Shown here: piece after piece, positions 1 to 9,320 of the stretch
Numbering within the stretch: the stretch's first letter is position 1
How the letters are laid out: each line of letters begins with the position of its first letter
Origin: Brachionus plicatilis
Lineage: Eukaryota > Rotifera > Eurotatoria > Ploima > Brachionidae
Direction of reading: 5' to 3'
Length of the DNA stretch: 64,000 bases
Assembly: GCA_010279815.1 (NCBI GenBank)
Contig: QEOQ01000104.1
Coordinates: 166,588 to 230,587 of the forward strand
Program-made: the position numbers and the translations under genes
Notes under the pieces: generated by a model
What the model was told of the DNA's origin: nothing
Seen by the model: only the letters and a program-made list of their open reading frames with translations
Databases searched by the model: none

Positions 1-205
1 CAATTAAATTTTGATCATTTGATTATGATCATGAACTTCAAGTTGCCAAATATTTGGGCGAAGTTCGCTTTATTTTTATTCGCTTTCTTAAACTGCCTTG
101 CTTACTCTTACATCTTTACTTTCCTTCTCAGAAAGAAAAAAAAGCACTCAAATTAAATAAATTGTTTAAATAATTAAAGAAATTTATTTATTTTTGATTT
201 TATTT

Positions 206-212
206 AAAAAAA
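206..212 (-). terminator. Pol III terminator of tRNA-Val
   Basis: Seven A residues on the plus strand read as a T7 run on the minus strand directly after the tRNA 3' end. A run of four or more T is the usual RNA polymerase III stop. Confidence 0.8.
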
Positions 213-285
213 TGATCGCACCAAGGATCGAACTTGGGACCTCCTGTGTGTTAGACAGATGTGATAACCACTACACCATGCGATC
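213..285 (-). tRNA. tRNA-Val-AAC: tRNA-Val (anticodon AAC)
   Basis: On the minus strand a 73-base cloverleaf can be folded. The acceptor stem GATCGCA/TGCGATC pairs over 7 bp, followed by discriminator A. The D-arm is TGGTGTAGTGGTTATCA, which also fits the Pol III A box. The anticodon stem TCTGT/ACAGG (one U-G pair) closes loop CTAACAC with anticodon AAC. The T-arm is CCAAG-TTCGATC-CTTGG and fits the B box. There is no intron and CCA is not encoded, as expected for a eukaryotic nuclear tRNA gene. The overall sequence resembles animal tRNA-Val(AAC). Confidence 0.96.
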
Positions 286-394
286 TTCAACTATATTTAC
301 ATTGAATGATAATTATATTGATGACTTAATTATTTGTTTTAAAAATTATGATTAAAAAATATATAGAAACTCATAAATTAATAAGTTATAAGTT

Positions 395-650
395 CAAAAT
401 GGGCTAAATTACGTAATTTTAAGTAATTTTACATTATTATAGTAAGCTTATGTAATCTTACGTGAATATCAGTCGGTAGGGATATGTGATTTTAAAGAAA
501 TTACTTACACTCACATTAAAATACGTCAATTTTAGTTAAATCGTTCCTAAATGGTTACGGCCAAAATATGAGGATTTTGGCAAGAAAAATGTAAGATAAT
601 GTTTCCAAAATATTTAATTAATTTTAATATGAAAAAAAGTAAAATTCAAA
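395..650 (+). repeat. Left arm of ~255-bp inverted repeat (nested-element host)
   Basis: This segment is repeated as its reverse complement at 9068-9320 with scattered mismatches. It starts near CAAAATGGGCTA and passes through a GGTTACGGCCAAAATATGAG-like block and a block encoding TTTGGCAAGAAAAATGTAAG. The two arms look like terminal inverted repeats of an older DNA transposon or MITE. The space between them is now largely filled by three later insertions: 704-1803, 2141-8587 and 8693-9034. No target duplication could be fixed. Confidence 0.8.
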
Positions 651-703
651 CAATCTCAAAAAAACTTAAAATAAAATATTTAAAGAGAAAAATTTATTAT
701 TTA

Positions 704-1803
704 TGGTAACCTAGTCTAACCGGGTGACCATATTTTTTTTTATTGCTTACTTCTCACCCATTTTGTTCAAAAACTTCAAAAATAGTCACCCAATTTTCCC
801 GAATTTTTTGAGTAACCCCATTAGATCCGCGGTTAATTATGTGAGGTCCAAAAGGGTTAAAGCGGTTAACCCGATTACACCTAAAATTGTATACAATTAG
901 CCCGAAATTTATCCCCAAAAAAGAATTTTAACCCTTTTAACCCATTTGACATTTAGGAAGAAAATTTTTTGAATTTTTTAATAAAATTATTTAATTCATT
1001 TAATTTAATTTATTCGAAACAGAACAAAGGTGAGTTTTAAATTAAGTTGTAAAAGTTAATCTTTACAATCATCACATAAAAATTCTTTTTTTGTTTTTTT
1101 TTTAAATTCTTTTGACAAACAACTAAAACAAACCCAATTTGAGCACTTTTCACAAGATAACCATTTTGGCGTGTTTTCTTTCTCTTCAGCCTTCTTTGTT
1201 TTAATGAGCTACACAATATTTCGGATTCTGATAAGTTATCATTTAAATCTGGTGCTAATTTGCTTTCAACAAGCTTTCGTGGTCGTCCTCTTCCTCTTCC
1301 AGTTCCTTTTTTAGCTATTTTGGCATTTTTGGCCTCTTCTTGTTCTTATTTTGCTTATTACTATTTACATCACTAATTGTGTATTTTAGATTTTGTACAG
1401 TATAATTTTTTTTTTAGATTGAATTTCTTTTTTCTGGGACATTTTTAGCTTATTTTTAAACAATTTGCTTTTTTTATGTTTGAAATAAAAACTCGGCTTT
1501 AAAAAAAAAATTTTTTGAGAGTGAGAGAGATAAAAAATAATTTTACAATTTTATAATTATTAAAAAATATCGTCACTGCTTATTCGGTTAAATGGGTTAA
1601 ATAGGCGTAGTCGAACTTTAAGAGAAAAAAAAGCATATAACGATTTTTTTTTAAATATTTCACACATATCATTCGATTTCTCTCCTCGAGTTCCACATAT
1701 CAAGATATTTTTTTAGGTAGTAGCTTTAAAAATGAAGGAGATATAGGGGTTTTTCCAATTCGTTCACCCTATTAACCCATAACCCCTTTAGACTAGGTTA
1801 CCA
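704..1803 (-). mobile_element. Degenerate pogo/Tc1-mariner-like DNA transposon
   Basis: The ends are inverted copies of TGGTAACCTAGTCTAA (704-719 and 1788-1803), each flanked by TA (702-703 and 1804-1805). A TA duplication is the hallmark of the Tc1/mariner/pogo superfamily. The 1.1-kb interior is decayed but keeps transposase C-terminus remains on the minus strand (1056-1310). Internal TTAACCC/GGGTTAA motifs recur near both ends and may be sub-terminal binding sites; that is inference. Confidence 0.7.
1056..1310 (-). pseudogene. Transposase C-terminus relic: AT-hook plus Cys-rich finger
   Basis: Read on the minus strand, about 1275-1300 encodes GRGRGRPRK, an AT-hook (minor-groove DNA binding). 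After a frame change near 1165, 1056-1172 encodes a Cys-rich end with WLSCEKCSNWVCFSC, a run of lysines, FLCDDCK and a TAA stop. Paired C-x2-C groups after a tryptophan are typical of the PHD-like finger at the C-terminus of pogo/Tigger-type transposases. No catalytic DDE part was found, so this is a fragment of a dead element. Confidence 0.55.
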
Positions 1804-2140
1804 TACTGATTTTTTTTAATTAATAAATAATTACAAATAGTATGACTTTTTTCATCTGCCGATCGCTCTGTGATTAAGAAAAGATCAATTTCTAATTATT
1901 GACCAACCACCACTGCTTTTTAAATACAAAATCCATTACTATTAAAAAAATATTGATGAAGAACATGAATAAAGATATATTTTTAAAATTGTGTTAATCT
2001 TTTGAAATTAAATTTATCTTTTTTTAGCTTTTTCGCAAGAGATTTCACATATAGAGCAAAAATAATAAAATGATAAAAAAAGCAAGTTTATTCAATTCAA
2101 AAATTTAAATTTATTTTATTTAATTTAAATTAAAGGTAAT

Positions 2141-2361
2141 TGTCATATTATAAGTTGATGACTTGAATATTTTATCAACTAGAACTTATTAAAATTCATT
2201 TTACCTTATTTGGAAATTTGCAATAGCATCTTTATTCTTTTTAAGAATCTTGTCACGTACATAATTCAATATATAAGCAACTCTTTTTATTATTATAGCC
2301 ATCTTATCTTTAATAAAGAATTAGTTATAACAATCTTTTTATTGTCCCATATTACATTACA
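2141..2361 (+). repeat. 5' LTR
   Basis: 221 bp, TGTCATATTA at the start and ATTACATTACA at the end, no difference seen from the 3' LTR. A possible poly(A) signal AATAAA lies at 2312-2317. Confidence 0.96.
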
Positions 2362-2370
2362 TGGTAGCAG
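2362..2370 (+). promoter_or_regulatory. Primer-binding site, probably initiator tRNA-Met
   Basis: TGGTAGCAG directly abuts the 5' LTR. It is complementary to the CCA-tailed 3' end of animal initiator tRNA-Met over nine bases; the match then stops. The primer identity is inferred from this short match. Confidence 0.6.
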
Positions 2371-2379
2371 CGATAAGGG

Positions 2380-3083
2380 ATGGCCACCACAAGTCAGAGA
2401 GAAGCAATTAAAACGGTTGATCAGAGTTGGACAGCTGAGGTGAAAAGCAAGCTATTGATGGAATTCGACGCAAATGTGAAGAAGATAAAAGATCTTCAAC
2501 TAGAGATAGCAGGAAAAGGTTACGTGCTAGACTCTAATACACCTGTGTACTATGGAAGGAGTACAGAAAACGTCGAAAATTGGATTTCGGTAGTATCTAA
2601 TGGAATTAAAGCCGCTGGTGTCCCTGAAGACAAAAAACTTGCAGTAATCACTCCTTACGTGAAGGAGACGGCGTTAAGTACCTTGCTTAATTACCAGAAG
2701 AATTCAACAATTAAGACATTTGAAGGATATTTAAAGTTACTATTAGAAAGAGATAATTCAAAAGCAAGGAAAGGAAAAATAAAATTGGAACTTTTTAAAC
2801 TCAAACAAACAGGAGAGTTTGATAGTTTTTTATCCAAATTTCAGGAATTGTTAATGAATCAAATATGGCTCAGGAGGATCTCATACTAATTTTTTCTCAT
2901 GCATTAAAGCCGAAGTGTGCATTAGAAGTTCAAATAAGAGAACCTAAGACTATAGAAGAAGCTTACAAGATAGCAATAAAATTTGAAAAAAATTTGAAAT
3001 TTATAAGTGGCTCCTTGAAGGAACATAAAGTAAATTATACTAGGAATTCTTTTAATAAGTATCAAATTTTTGAGCCAAGTTGA
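2380..3083 (+). pseudogene. gag: gag of the LTR element (broken by frameshift near 2850)
   Basis: The reading frame opens at ATG 2380, 18 bases after the LTR, with MATTSQREAIKTVDQSW. A retrotransposon Gag capsid-like segment follows (YYGRSTENVENWISVV, then PEDKKLAVITPYVKETAL). The frame changes near 2850 and Gag-like coding continues in the next frame (from about 2856, SHALKPKCALEVQIREP) to a stop at 3081-3083. The CCHC nucleocapsid knuckle is encoded in the following frame. Gag forms the particle that packages element RNA. As read here it is not a single ORF. Confidence 0.85.
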
Positions 3084-4591
3084 AAAGTTTCAAAAATGGG
3101 ACAAGTAAAATAAACGAAAAGTCCAAAAGATGTTATAATTGCAATAAGGTAGGACATATTGCTAAAGAATGCTGGAAGAATAAAAGAAAAATTTATAAGA
3201 AAATAAATTATGCAAGAATAAACGACGAAGAAACTAATAATTTACCAAATGATACTGATGATGAAAAGATAAATTGTGTATCACTCTTAGCAGATTCAAC
3301 AAGTTTATTAATGACCAATGGTCTAATAAATAAGAAAAATGTTGATAGGATAGTTTTTGATATAGGGGCCACAATGTCAATAATAGCAGAAGATTGCGCA
3401 ATAAAAAATGGAATAAGATTTTGGCCTGATGAAACTAAGGTCAGACTTGCGGATGATAGGATAGTTGATGTGTGTGGGAAAACTGAAGCACTAGAAGTAA
3501 ATATCGGAGGAATAATATGCGAATTACCTATGTTAATACTTAAGCACAAAGAATACAATATTCTGTTAGGCATTGACTATTTCAACTTAACTGGAGCAGG
3601 AATTTTTCCAAAACAACGTTTGATTAAATACGATAAACACGAGTTAAATTTAAATAATTATGAAAAGATAGAAAATGAAATATTATATGTCGAGAATGAT
3701 GAAGAATTAGATGATAGTTTTAGCTTTGAATTTAAAAATTTACAATTAAAAGTAAAACCTGAGATAAATATCACAAAGGAATTCGAAAAAGATTTTAAAG
3801 ACTTAAGCTTATTGATTAAAGAGAATCTTGCAAAAAATTATGAAGATTTTAGAGGTGGTTGTAAAATTGGTCAATTTAAGATAAGATTAAAAGAAGATAA
3901 GATAGTATTTAAACAACCTTACAGACATTCAGAGACAGAGAAAATAGAAATGAGAAAAGTAACAAATGAACTCATTAAATCTGGCATTATAAGGATTTCA
4001 GATTCTCCTTATTGTTCGCCATTCTTCACGGTAAAGAAAAAAGACGGAGGATTCAGACCGGTTATCGATTTTAAGGAATTGAACAAATTAACAGTTAGAG
4101 AAGACTGGCCAATACCAAGAGTTGAAGAATTATTGCACAGATTAAGAAATGCAAAAATATTTAGTACATGTGATGCGAAATCAGGATTTTTTCAAATTCA
4201 TATCGAAGAGAAGTCTAAAAAATATACAGCTTTTAGTGATGGAACAAGGAAACTGGAATGGAACATGATGCCAATGGGAGTAACAAATGCTCCAATGGTT
4301 TTCTCACGAATTATGCATCAAATTCTGGGTGATCTGGAATTTGTGATTATATTTATTGATGATATTTGTGTATTTTCGGTTAGCTTAAAAGATCATTTTA
4401 ATCACTTAAAATTAGTAATGCAAAGGATAAAGAAAGCAAATTTAAAACTAAATCCAGAAAAATGTAAATGGTTCTCAGAACGAATACAAATTTTAGGCAA
4501 CATAGTCTCTTCAAAAGGAATTGAAATGGATGATAAAAAAATAGAGACCGAAAAGAGCCTAAAAATGTTAAACAGCTACAGCAATTTTTAG
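3074..4591 (+). pseudogene. pol: Nucleocapsid knuckle, protease and reverse transcriptase part of pol
   Basis: Open from just after a TGA at 3071-3073 to a stop at 4589-4591, about 505 codons. A zinc knuckle CYNCNKVGHIAKEC (C-x2-C-x4-H-x4-C) lies at 3131-3172. A retropepsin-like domain carries its active-site loop at 3359-3370, reading DIGA where aspartic proteases normally have D-T/S-G. Reverse transcriptase follows, with FRPVIDFKELN, the first catalytic Asp in DAKSGFFQI, MPMGVTNAPMVFSR and the catalytic FIDD box (usually YxDD). The frame closes early in the RT connection region, and coding continues one frame over. There is no ATG near the start, so it was presumably made as a Gag-Pol fusion by frameshifting. 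Confidence 0.9.
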
Positions 4592-5712
4592 GAATATGCA
4601 ATTATTACAGAAAGTTTATAAAAGAATTTGCAAAGTTAACAGCTCCACTTTATAGCTTGACAAAGTCAGATCATAAATGGATATGGAATGGTGATTGTCA
4701 GTGTGCCTTTGAGGAACTTAAACGATTACTTACCTCAAAACCGATTTTGAGACAACCTAATTATAAAAGAACATTCTATTTATTTACTGATGCATCTGAA
4801 TTCGCTATTGGTGTTGTCCTTGGGCAAAAAGATGAAAATGGAATTGAATATGTTGTTGAATATTCTTCAAGACTTTTTAAAGGATATGAAATTCATATGA
4901 GCATTTCGGAAAAAGAAATGGCTTCAGCTGTTCATGGAATTAAAGAATTTCGACACTTTTTAATAGGTGTACCATTTATTTTGGTAACTGATCATAGTTC
5001 ACTCACATTTTTAATGAAAATTAAAGATCCAATGGGCCGCTTAGCAAGATGGAGTATTTATTTGTCACAATTTGATTTTGAAATTGTGCATCGAAAAGGA
5101 AGACTGCATAATAATGCTGATTATTTAAGCCGACCAGTTTTGATAAGTAAAATATATGTAGAAGAAAAAAGTCAAAAATGTTTGGATCCGTGGGAAGATA
5201 GTTCACTAATACATTTTCTTAGGTATGGAAATTTTAAAAATGGAACAGCAAAGAAACAAGTTAAACGTATTGAATCGATTGCAACAAAATACGAATTAGA
5301 TAATATAAATGATATTCTTTACTTTTTTAAAGGAGAAAATCGACTAATCGTTCCTAAAATTGAAGAGAGACATGATGTAATTGACCGCGCACATTCAGCC
5401 TCAGCACATTTCGGAATCAATACAACATACCAAAAGCTTTCCCAAGCATACTATTGGCCTAGGATGTATAATGATGTTGAAAAATTTAACAAAAATTGTA
5501 AAGTCTGTATTAGGAATGATAGATATTTAACAAAACATCATCCAGCATTTTGCAATCGTGTTACAGGACTCCAAGATGAAATAAGTATTGATTTTGTGTG
5601 GGGTTTAGATGAGACCAAAGAAGGTTATAAAGGAGCTATGATCATAGAAGAACAGCTAAGTAAATATGTTGAAATATTCTGTCTAAAGATGAGATCGCCT
5701 TTTCACTTATAA
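4574..5712 (+). pseudogene. pol: RT end, RNase H and N-terminal integrase part of pol
   Basis: This frame picks up where the RT frame closes; coding similarity starts near 4574 (LQQFLGICNYYRKF). RNase H has the acidic residues in FTDAS, SEKEM, TDHSS and NNADYLSR. The integrase zinc domain has the H-H pair in AHSASAHFG and the C-C pair in CKVC. The first integrase catalytic Asp is in SIDFVWG. The frame ends at a stop at 5710-5712; the remainder of the integrase is in the next ORF. Confidence 0.9.
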
Positions 5713-5747
5713 ATTATTTTTGCACATATGGACCGGCATTAAGAATA

Positions 5748-8333
5748 TTGAGTGACAATGAACCATCGTTAATTTCAGAATCAATCAATCGCCTTAAAAA
5801 TAGCATAGGGGTTGAATGGCACAAAACAGTAGCCGCATATAGTCCCCAACATAACGGTCTAATCGAAAGATTTGTGCAGACATTTTCGAACACCTTAAGA
5901 AAACTTTCAGAAAAAGACTCAAGAAATTGGAATTCTTGGGTACCATTTGTAAAATTGGCATACAACACTAGGCTACACTCTACAACGAAAATAACACCAT
6001 TTGAGGTCGTGTATGGAAAGAAATGTAATAAATTTGAAGACTGGTTATCTATTAATAAATCAATGGAAGAGGAGAGCCTAATAAAGAGAATTGTAGAAAT
6101 AAGAGAAACAATTGAAAATACAAGACGTAAAACACTAAGTAATATTGAGGCAGCACAAGAAAAACAAATGCAATTAACAAATAGCAAAAATAAAAGAATT
6201 GAAAGAAAATTTTTAAAAAATGGAACAATTGTTTATAGAAGGAATGATGGCATTATATCCAAACTAGCTCCAAGATGGTTGGGACCATACAAAATTTTCG
6301 ATCATGATGAGCGTGGAAACTATTTTCTACAAGATGAAACTGGATCTGGACTGACTCAAAAATTTCCCTTAGAAAAATTAAAGATAGTTGAAAAGGAGGT
6401 TTTTGACACAAATGTTGGTGAAGTTGAATGTATTCTTAACGACAGAACAAAAAATAATAAAATAGAATATTTAATAAAATGGAAAGAAAACAAAAAACAA
6501 GAATGGATTAGTGAGGATAGGTTTGAAACTGTGGATATAATAAATAAATATTGGAAAGGAAAACAATTATCAAAAAATAATGAAGATGTAACTAAAAAAC
6601 GTGGGAGACCAAGAATAATTAAAGAATATCTTATTGCTTTAATTATTGTTATAAGTATTTTTTTAGATCCATGTTTCGGATTAGAAGAAAACCTTTTTTG
6701 CTCCTCTAGTGAAAGTAAGGCAATATTAGAGACAAATGAAGTTTGCGAACATACCTTAGAAGCTAAAAGAAAATTTCCGGAAATGCATGGATATAGCGAT
6801 AATTTATCAATATTGAATAAGATTCATCATTTAGTATTTGGAATAGGATATAAGTGTAAAGTAGATAGAATTGACATGAATTGTACTGAAAATATTTTAG
6901 GGTCAAAATATTGTACAACATCTGATTGGCAGCCTATTGCTTTAAATCAAGAAGAGTGTTGGTATATGGTTGAAAAAAAGAGATGTAGAATTGAAACAGA
7001 TGATTATGTTTTTGACAAAACAATGAAATGTAGCGAAAGAATTTGCTCATTCTATGAATACCCAAATCCAAAGTTCAATTGGCTTGATACGAATTATATG
7101 CATGGATATAAATGCTTAATGACAAAAATAGATATTATTGCTGATGACATGGAATCATCGTTATACATTAATCGAAACTGCTTCGCAAAAAAATTTCAAT
7201 GTTCAATTGATAACTCAATTCTGGTTTGGAAAAAAGACATCTTTCATGAATGCCCATTTGAAATTGTGTTTGAAGCAAAGTTTAAATTTGAGGATAATTT
7301 TTTTGTAAATTATGAAGAAAACATATTACTTGAACCTACAGAAAGGACAAATCAATGCAACATGTCACTTTTTAAAACAAACCAAGGATTATACATCGCC
7401 AACTCAAAGAAATTGAACAAGATCGTTCAAAAAGGGAAAATCAATTCGGAAATTATTAGAGATCTAATGATTTCGAATATCGACTTAAATCAAAAGGAAG
7501 ATTTAAAATGGATAAATTTATTGAAAGATCAAGCATGTTTTAATTTCAAATTAAGTTTAAAACTTTTCTCGATGTTTGATATACAATATTTAAGACTTAA
7601 CAAAAATTGGCTTAAAATATTATATGTAGAAGACGGAATTATATATATTCCTGAATGTTACAATGCCAGCAACATAAAAATAAAACGATCAAATATAAAG
7701 CATTGCTATAAAGAAATCGAAGTCAGTTTTAAATTGAGAGAAAATAAAATTAATGGTTTCCTACATAATAACGGTATTATTAGTTTGCATGGTACTGAGA
7801 TTACGTGTGAGAGGGATTCTGTTTATATCAAAATAGATGATCCTTTTAAAGGTGAGATAATAAAAAGGCAAAATATGGAAATATTATCTTACAAACATGG
7901 ATATTTTAAACAGCACAAAATAAACATTTTTAACTCGAAAGTCAAACTAATTAATACTCACCATTCAAAAATATTGATGTCTAATTTAGACGAAATAAAC
8001 GTCTTCAGCGAAATAATCAGTTTCAATGTTGACGATAAACATTTAAGACCATTAGAAGATAAATATTCAAAAGGAATTTATGGAAAATATTTTAATGAAT
8101 TAAAGACAAAAGTGACCAGTATCTTGGAATATTTTTCTAGTTATTTTAAATATATTATTTACTCATTATTATGTATTATTGTAGTGAGCTTTTGTCTATT
8201 CACTCTGATTAAATGTTTTCTACTAAATAGCAACAAAAGAAGAAGTAATTTAATACAAGCAAGACCTGAAAACAATGGAGAAGAATTAAATTCAATAGAT
8301 TCAATTGATATTCGATTGAGAGAAATAATGTGA
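5748..8333 (+). CDS. pol-env: Integrase C-half + chromodomain + AT-hook + envelope-like glycoprotein, one ORF
   Basis: 861 codons from the first ATG (the frame is open slightly further upstream). Integrase: second catalytic Asp in SDNEPS (residues 2-7) and Glu in YSPQHNGLIERF (31-42). A GPY-type module lies at about 173-215 (LAPRWLGPYKIF). A chromodomain-like segment follows at about 223-268 (VECIL, YLIKWKENKKQEWI). An AT-hook KKRGRPR is at 283-289. Residues about 293-312 are hydrophobic (YLIALIIVISIFLDP) and look like a signal peptide or membrane anchor. Then comes a roughly 490-residue Cys-rich ectodomain with N-glycosylation motifs, a transmembrane helix at about 802-826 and a 35-residue basic tail. 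This layout is that of an env protein, but no stop or separate start separates it from pol. The fusion protein could be split by protease or signal peptidase, or env could be made from a spliced RNA. I could not assign the env to a viral glycoprotein class. Confidence 0.85.
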   Translation: MSDNEPSLISESINRLKNSIGVEWHKTVAAYSPQHNGLIERFVQTFSNTLRKLSEKDSRNWNSWVPFVKLAYNTRLHSTTKITPFEVVYGKKCNKFEDWLSINKSMEEESLIKRIVEIRETIENTRRKTLSNIEAAQEKQMQLTNSKNKRIERKFLKNGTIVYRRNDGIISKLAPRWLGPYKIFDHDERGNYFLQDETGSGLTQKFPLEKLKIVEKEVFDTNVGEVECILNDRTKNNKIEYLIKWKENKKQEWISEDRFETVDIINKYWKGKQLSKNNEDVTKKRGRPRIIKEYLIALIIVISIFLDPCFGLEENLFCSSSESKAILETNEVCEHTLEAKRKFPEMHGYSDNLSILNKIHHLVFGIGYKCKVDRIDMNCTENILGSKYCTTSDWQPIALNQEECWYMVEKKRCRIETDDYVFDKTMKCSERICSFYEYPNPKFNWLDTNYMHGYKCLMTKIDIIADDMESSLYINRNCFAKKFQCSIDNSILVWKKDIFHECPFEIVFEAKFKFEDNFFVNYEENILLEPTERTNQCNMSLFKTNQGLYIANSKKLNKIVQKGKINSEIIRDLMISNIDLNQKEDLKWINLLKDQACFNFKLSLKLFSMFDIQYLRLNKNWLKILYVEDGIIYIPECYNASNIKIKRSNIKHCYKEIEVSFKLRENKINGFLHNNGIISLHGTEITCERDSVYIKIDDPFKGEIIKRQNMEILSYKHGYFKQHKINIFNSKVKLINTHHSKILMSNLDEINVFSEIISFNVDDKHLRPLEDKYSKGIYGKYFNELKTKVTSILEYFSSYFKYIIYSLLCIIVVSFCLFTLIKCFLLNSNKRRSNLIQARPENNGEELNSIDSIDIRLREIM

Positions 8334-8354
8334 TTATCGAGACGAAAACATTTT

Positions 8355-8366
8355 AAAGAAGGGGGA
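8355..8366 (+). promoter_or_regulatory. Polypurine tract
   Basis: AAAGAAGGGGGA lies directly before the 3' LTR. It would prime plus-strand DNA synthesis. Confidence 0.9.
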
Positions 8367-8587
8367 TGTCATATTATAAGTTGATGACTTGAATATTTTA
8401 TCAACTAGAACTTATTAAAATTCATTTTACCTTATTTGGAAATTTGCAATAGCATCTTTATTCTTTTTAAGAATCTTGTCACGTACATAATTCAATATAT
8501 AAGCAACTCTTTTTATTATTATAGCCATCTTATCTTTAATAAAGAATTAGTTATAACAATCTTTTTATTGTCCCATATTACATTACA
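8367..8587 (+). repeat. 3' LTR
   Basis: 221 bp, no difference from the 5' LTR found by eye. It is followed by the TAAT target duplication. Confidence 0.96.
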
Positions 8588-8692
8588 TAATTGATATTGT
8601 AGTAAAAAACGATGGTGTTTAGTCAAATAATTTAAAACTGATCTTTTCTTATTAATTATTCGATGATTTTTATTTTCATTACAAAATTTTAC

Positions 8693-9034
8693 CGCATTTT
8701 GAATTTTGGAACAAAGAACAAAAGCAAAAATTTCAAAATGAAACAGTTTTTTAATTTTGATTTTAAAAATTTTTCTGCAAAATGTATCAGCTGATACAAA
8801 CTTTGTACCACCCAAATCAGTTCTGTACAAGAACTCTGCAATTTAATTTTAATGCTTTTCTAATTTATTTAGTGCTTTACAGATTTGCAGAGTTATTCCA
8901 GAGAATTAATGTGGGTGGTAAAAAGTATGTATCAGCTGTTACATTTTGCAGAACAATTTTTAAAATCAAAGTTAAAAAGCTGTTTTATTTAGAAATTTTT
9001 GTTTTTGTTCTTTGTTCCAAAATTCACAATGCCT
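8693..9034. mobile_element. hAT-type MITE (GCATTGTGAA family), copy 1
   Basis: 342 bp with long inverted ends (CGCATTTTGAATTTTGGAAC and GTTCCAAAATTCACAATGCC). It is flanked by an 8-bp duplication AATTTTAC at 8685-8692 and 9035-9042. The middle carries a mirrored TATCAGCTGATACAAACTTT / TCTGCAA core. Eight-base duplications are typical of hAT transposons. The same family occurs at 27135, 31205 and 38658. The ORF spanning 8782-9036 is chance. Confidence 0.85.
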
Positions 9035-9067
9035 AATTTTACGTAAAATTAATTAAGAGACGCTAAG

Positions 9068-9320
9068 GAATATTGAATTTTACTTTTTTTCATATTAAAA
9101 TTAATTAAATATTTTGGAAACATTATCTTACATTTTTCTTGCCAAAATCCTCATATTTTGGTCGTAACCATTTAGGAACGATTTTACTAAAATTTACGTA
9201 TTTTAATGTTAGCTTAAGTAATTTTTGTAAAATCACATATCCCCACCGACTGATATTCATGTATGTTTACATAAGCTTACTATAATGTAAAATTACTTAA
9301 GATTACGTAGCCCATTTTGG
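9068..9320 (-). repeat. Right arm of ~255-bp inverted repeat
   Basis: Reverse complement of 395-650. It ends at AGCCCATTTTGG. Confidence 0.8.

Larger units (their letters stand above)
2141..8587 (+). mobile_element. Ty3/Gypsy LTR retrotransposon with chromodomain and env-like protein
   Basis: This is a complete 6447-bp provirus-like element. Two 221-bp LTRs (2141-2361, 8367-8587) are identical by eye, begin TG and end CA, and are flanked by TAAT (2137-2140, 8588-8591). A primer-binding site follows the left LTR at once and a purine tract precedes the right LTR. Coding order is gag, protease, reverse transcriptase, RNase H, integrase, chromodomain, env-like; the integrase-last order places it in Ty3/Gypsy. 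LTR identity suggests a recent insertion. The coding region nevertheless has four frame changes, all in the same direction (each shifts to the -1 frame), at about 2850, 3075, 4530-4590 and 5670-5712. They could be read errors (single-base deletions), real mutations, or in one or two cases programmed frameshifts. Confidence 0.96.

Noticed and set aside
2210..2443. ORF overlapping the 5' LTR end
   Set aside because: It lies in LTR sequence, its body is repeated without coding context in the 3' LTR, and it overlaps gag in another frame.
3208..3573. Minus-strand ORF opposite protease
   Set aside because: Shadow of the pol frame; low-complexity serine/leucine composition.
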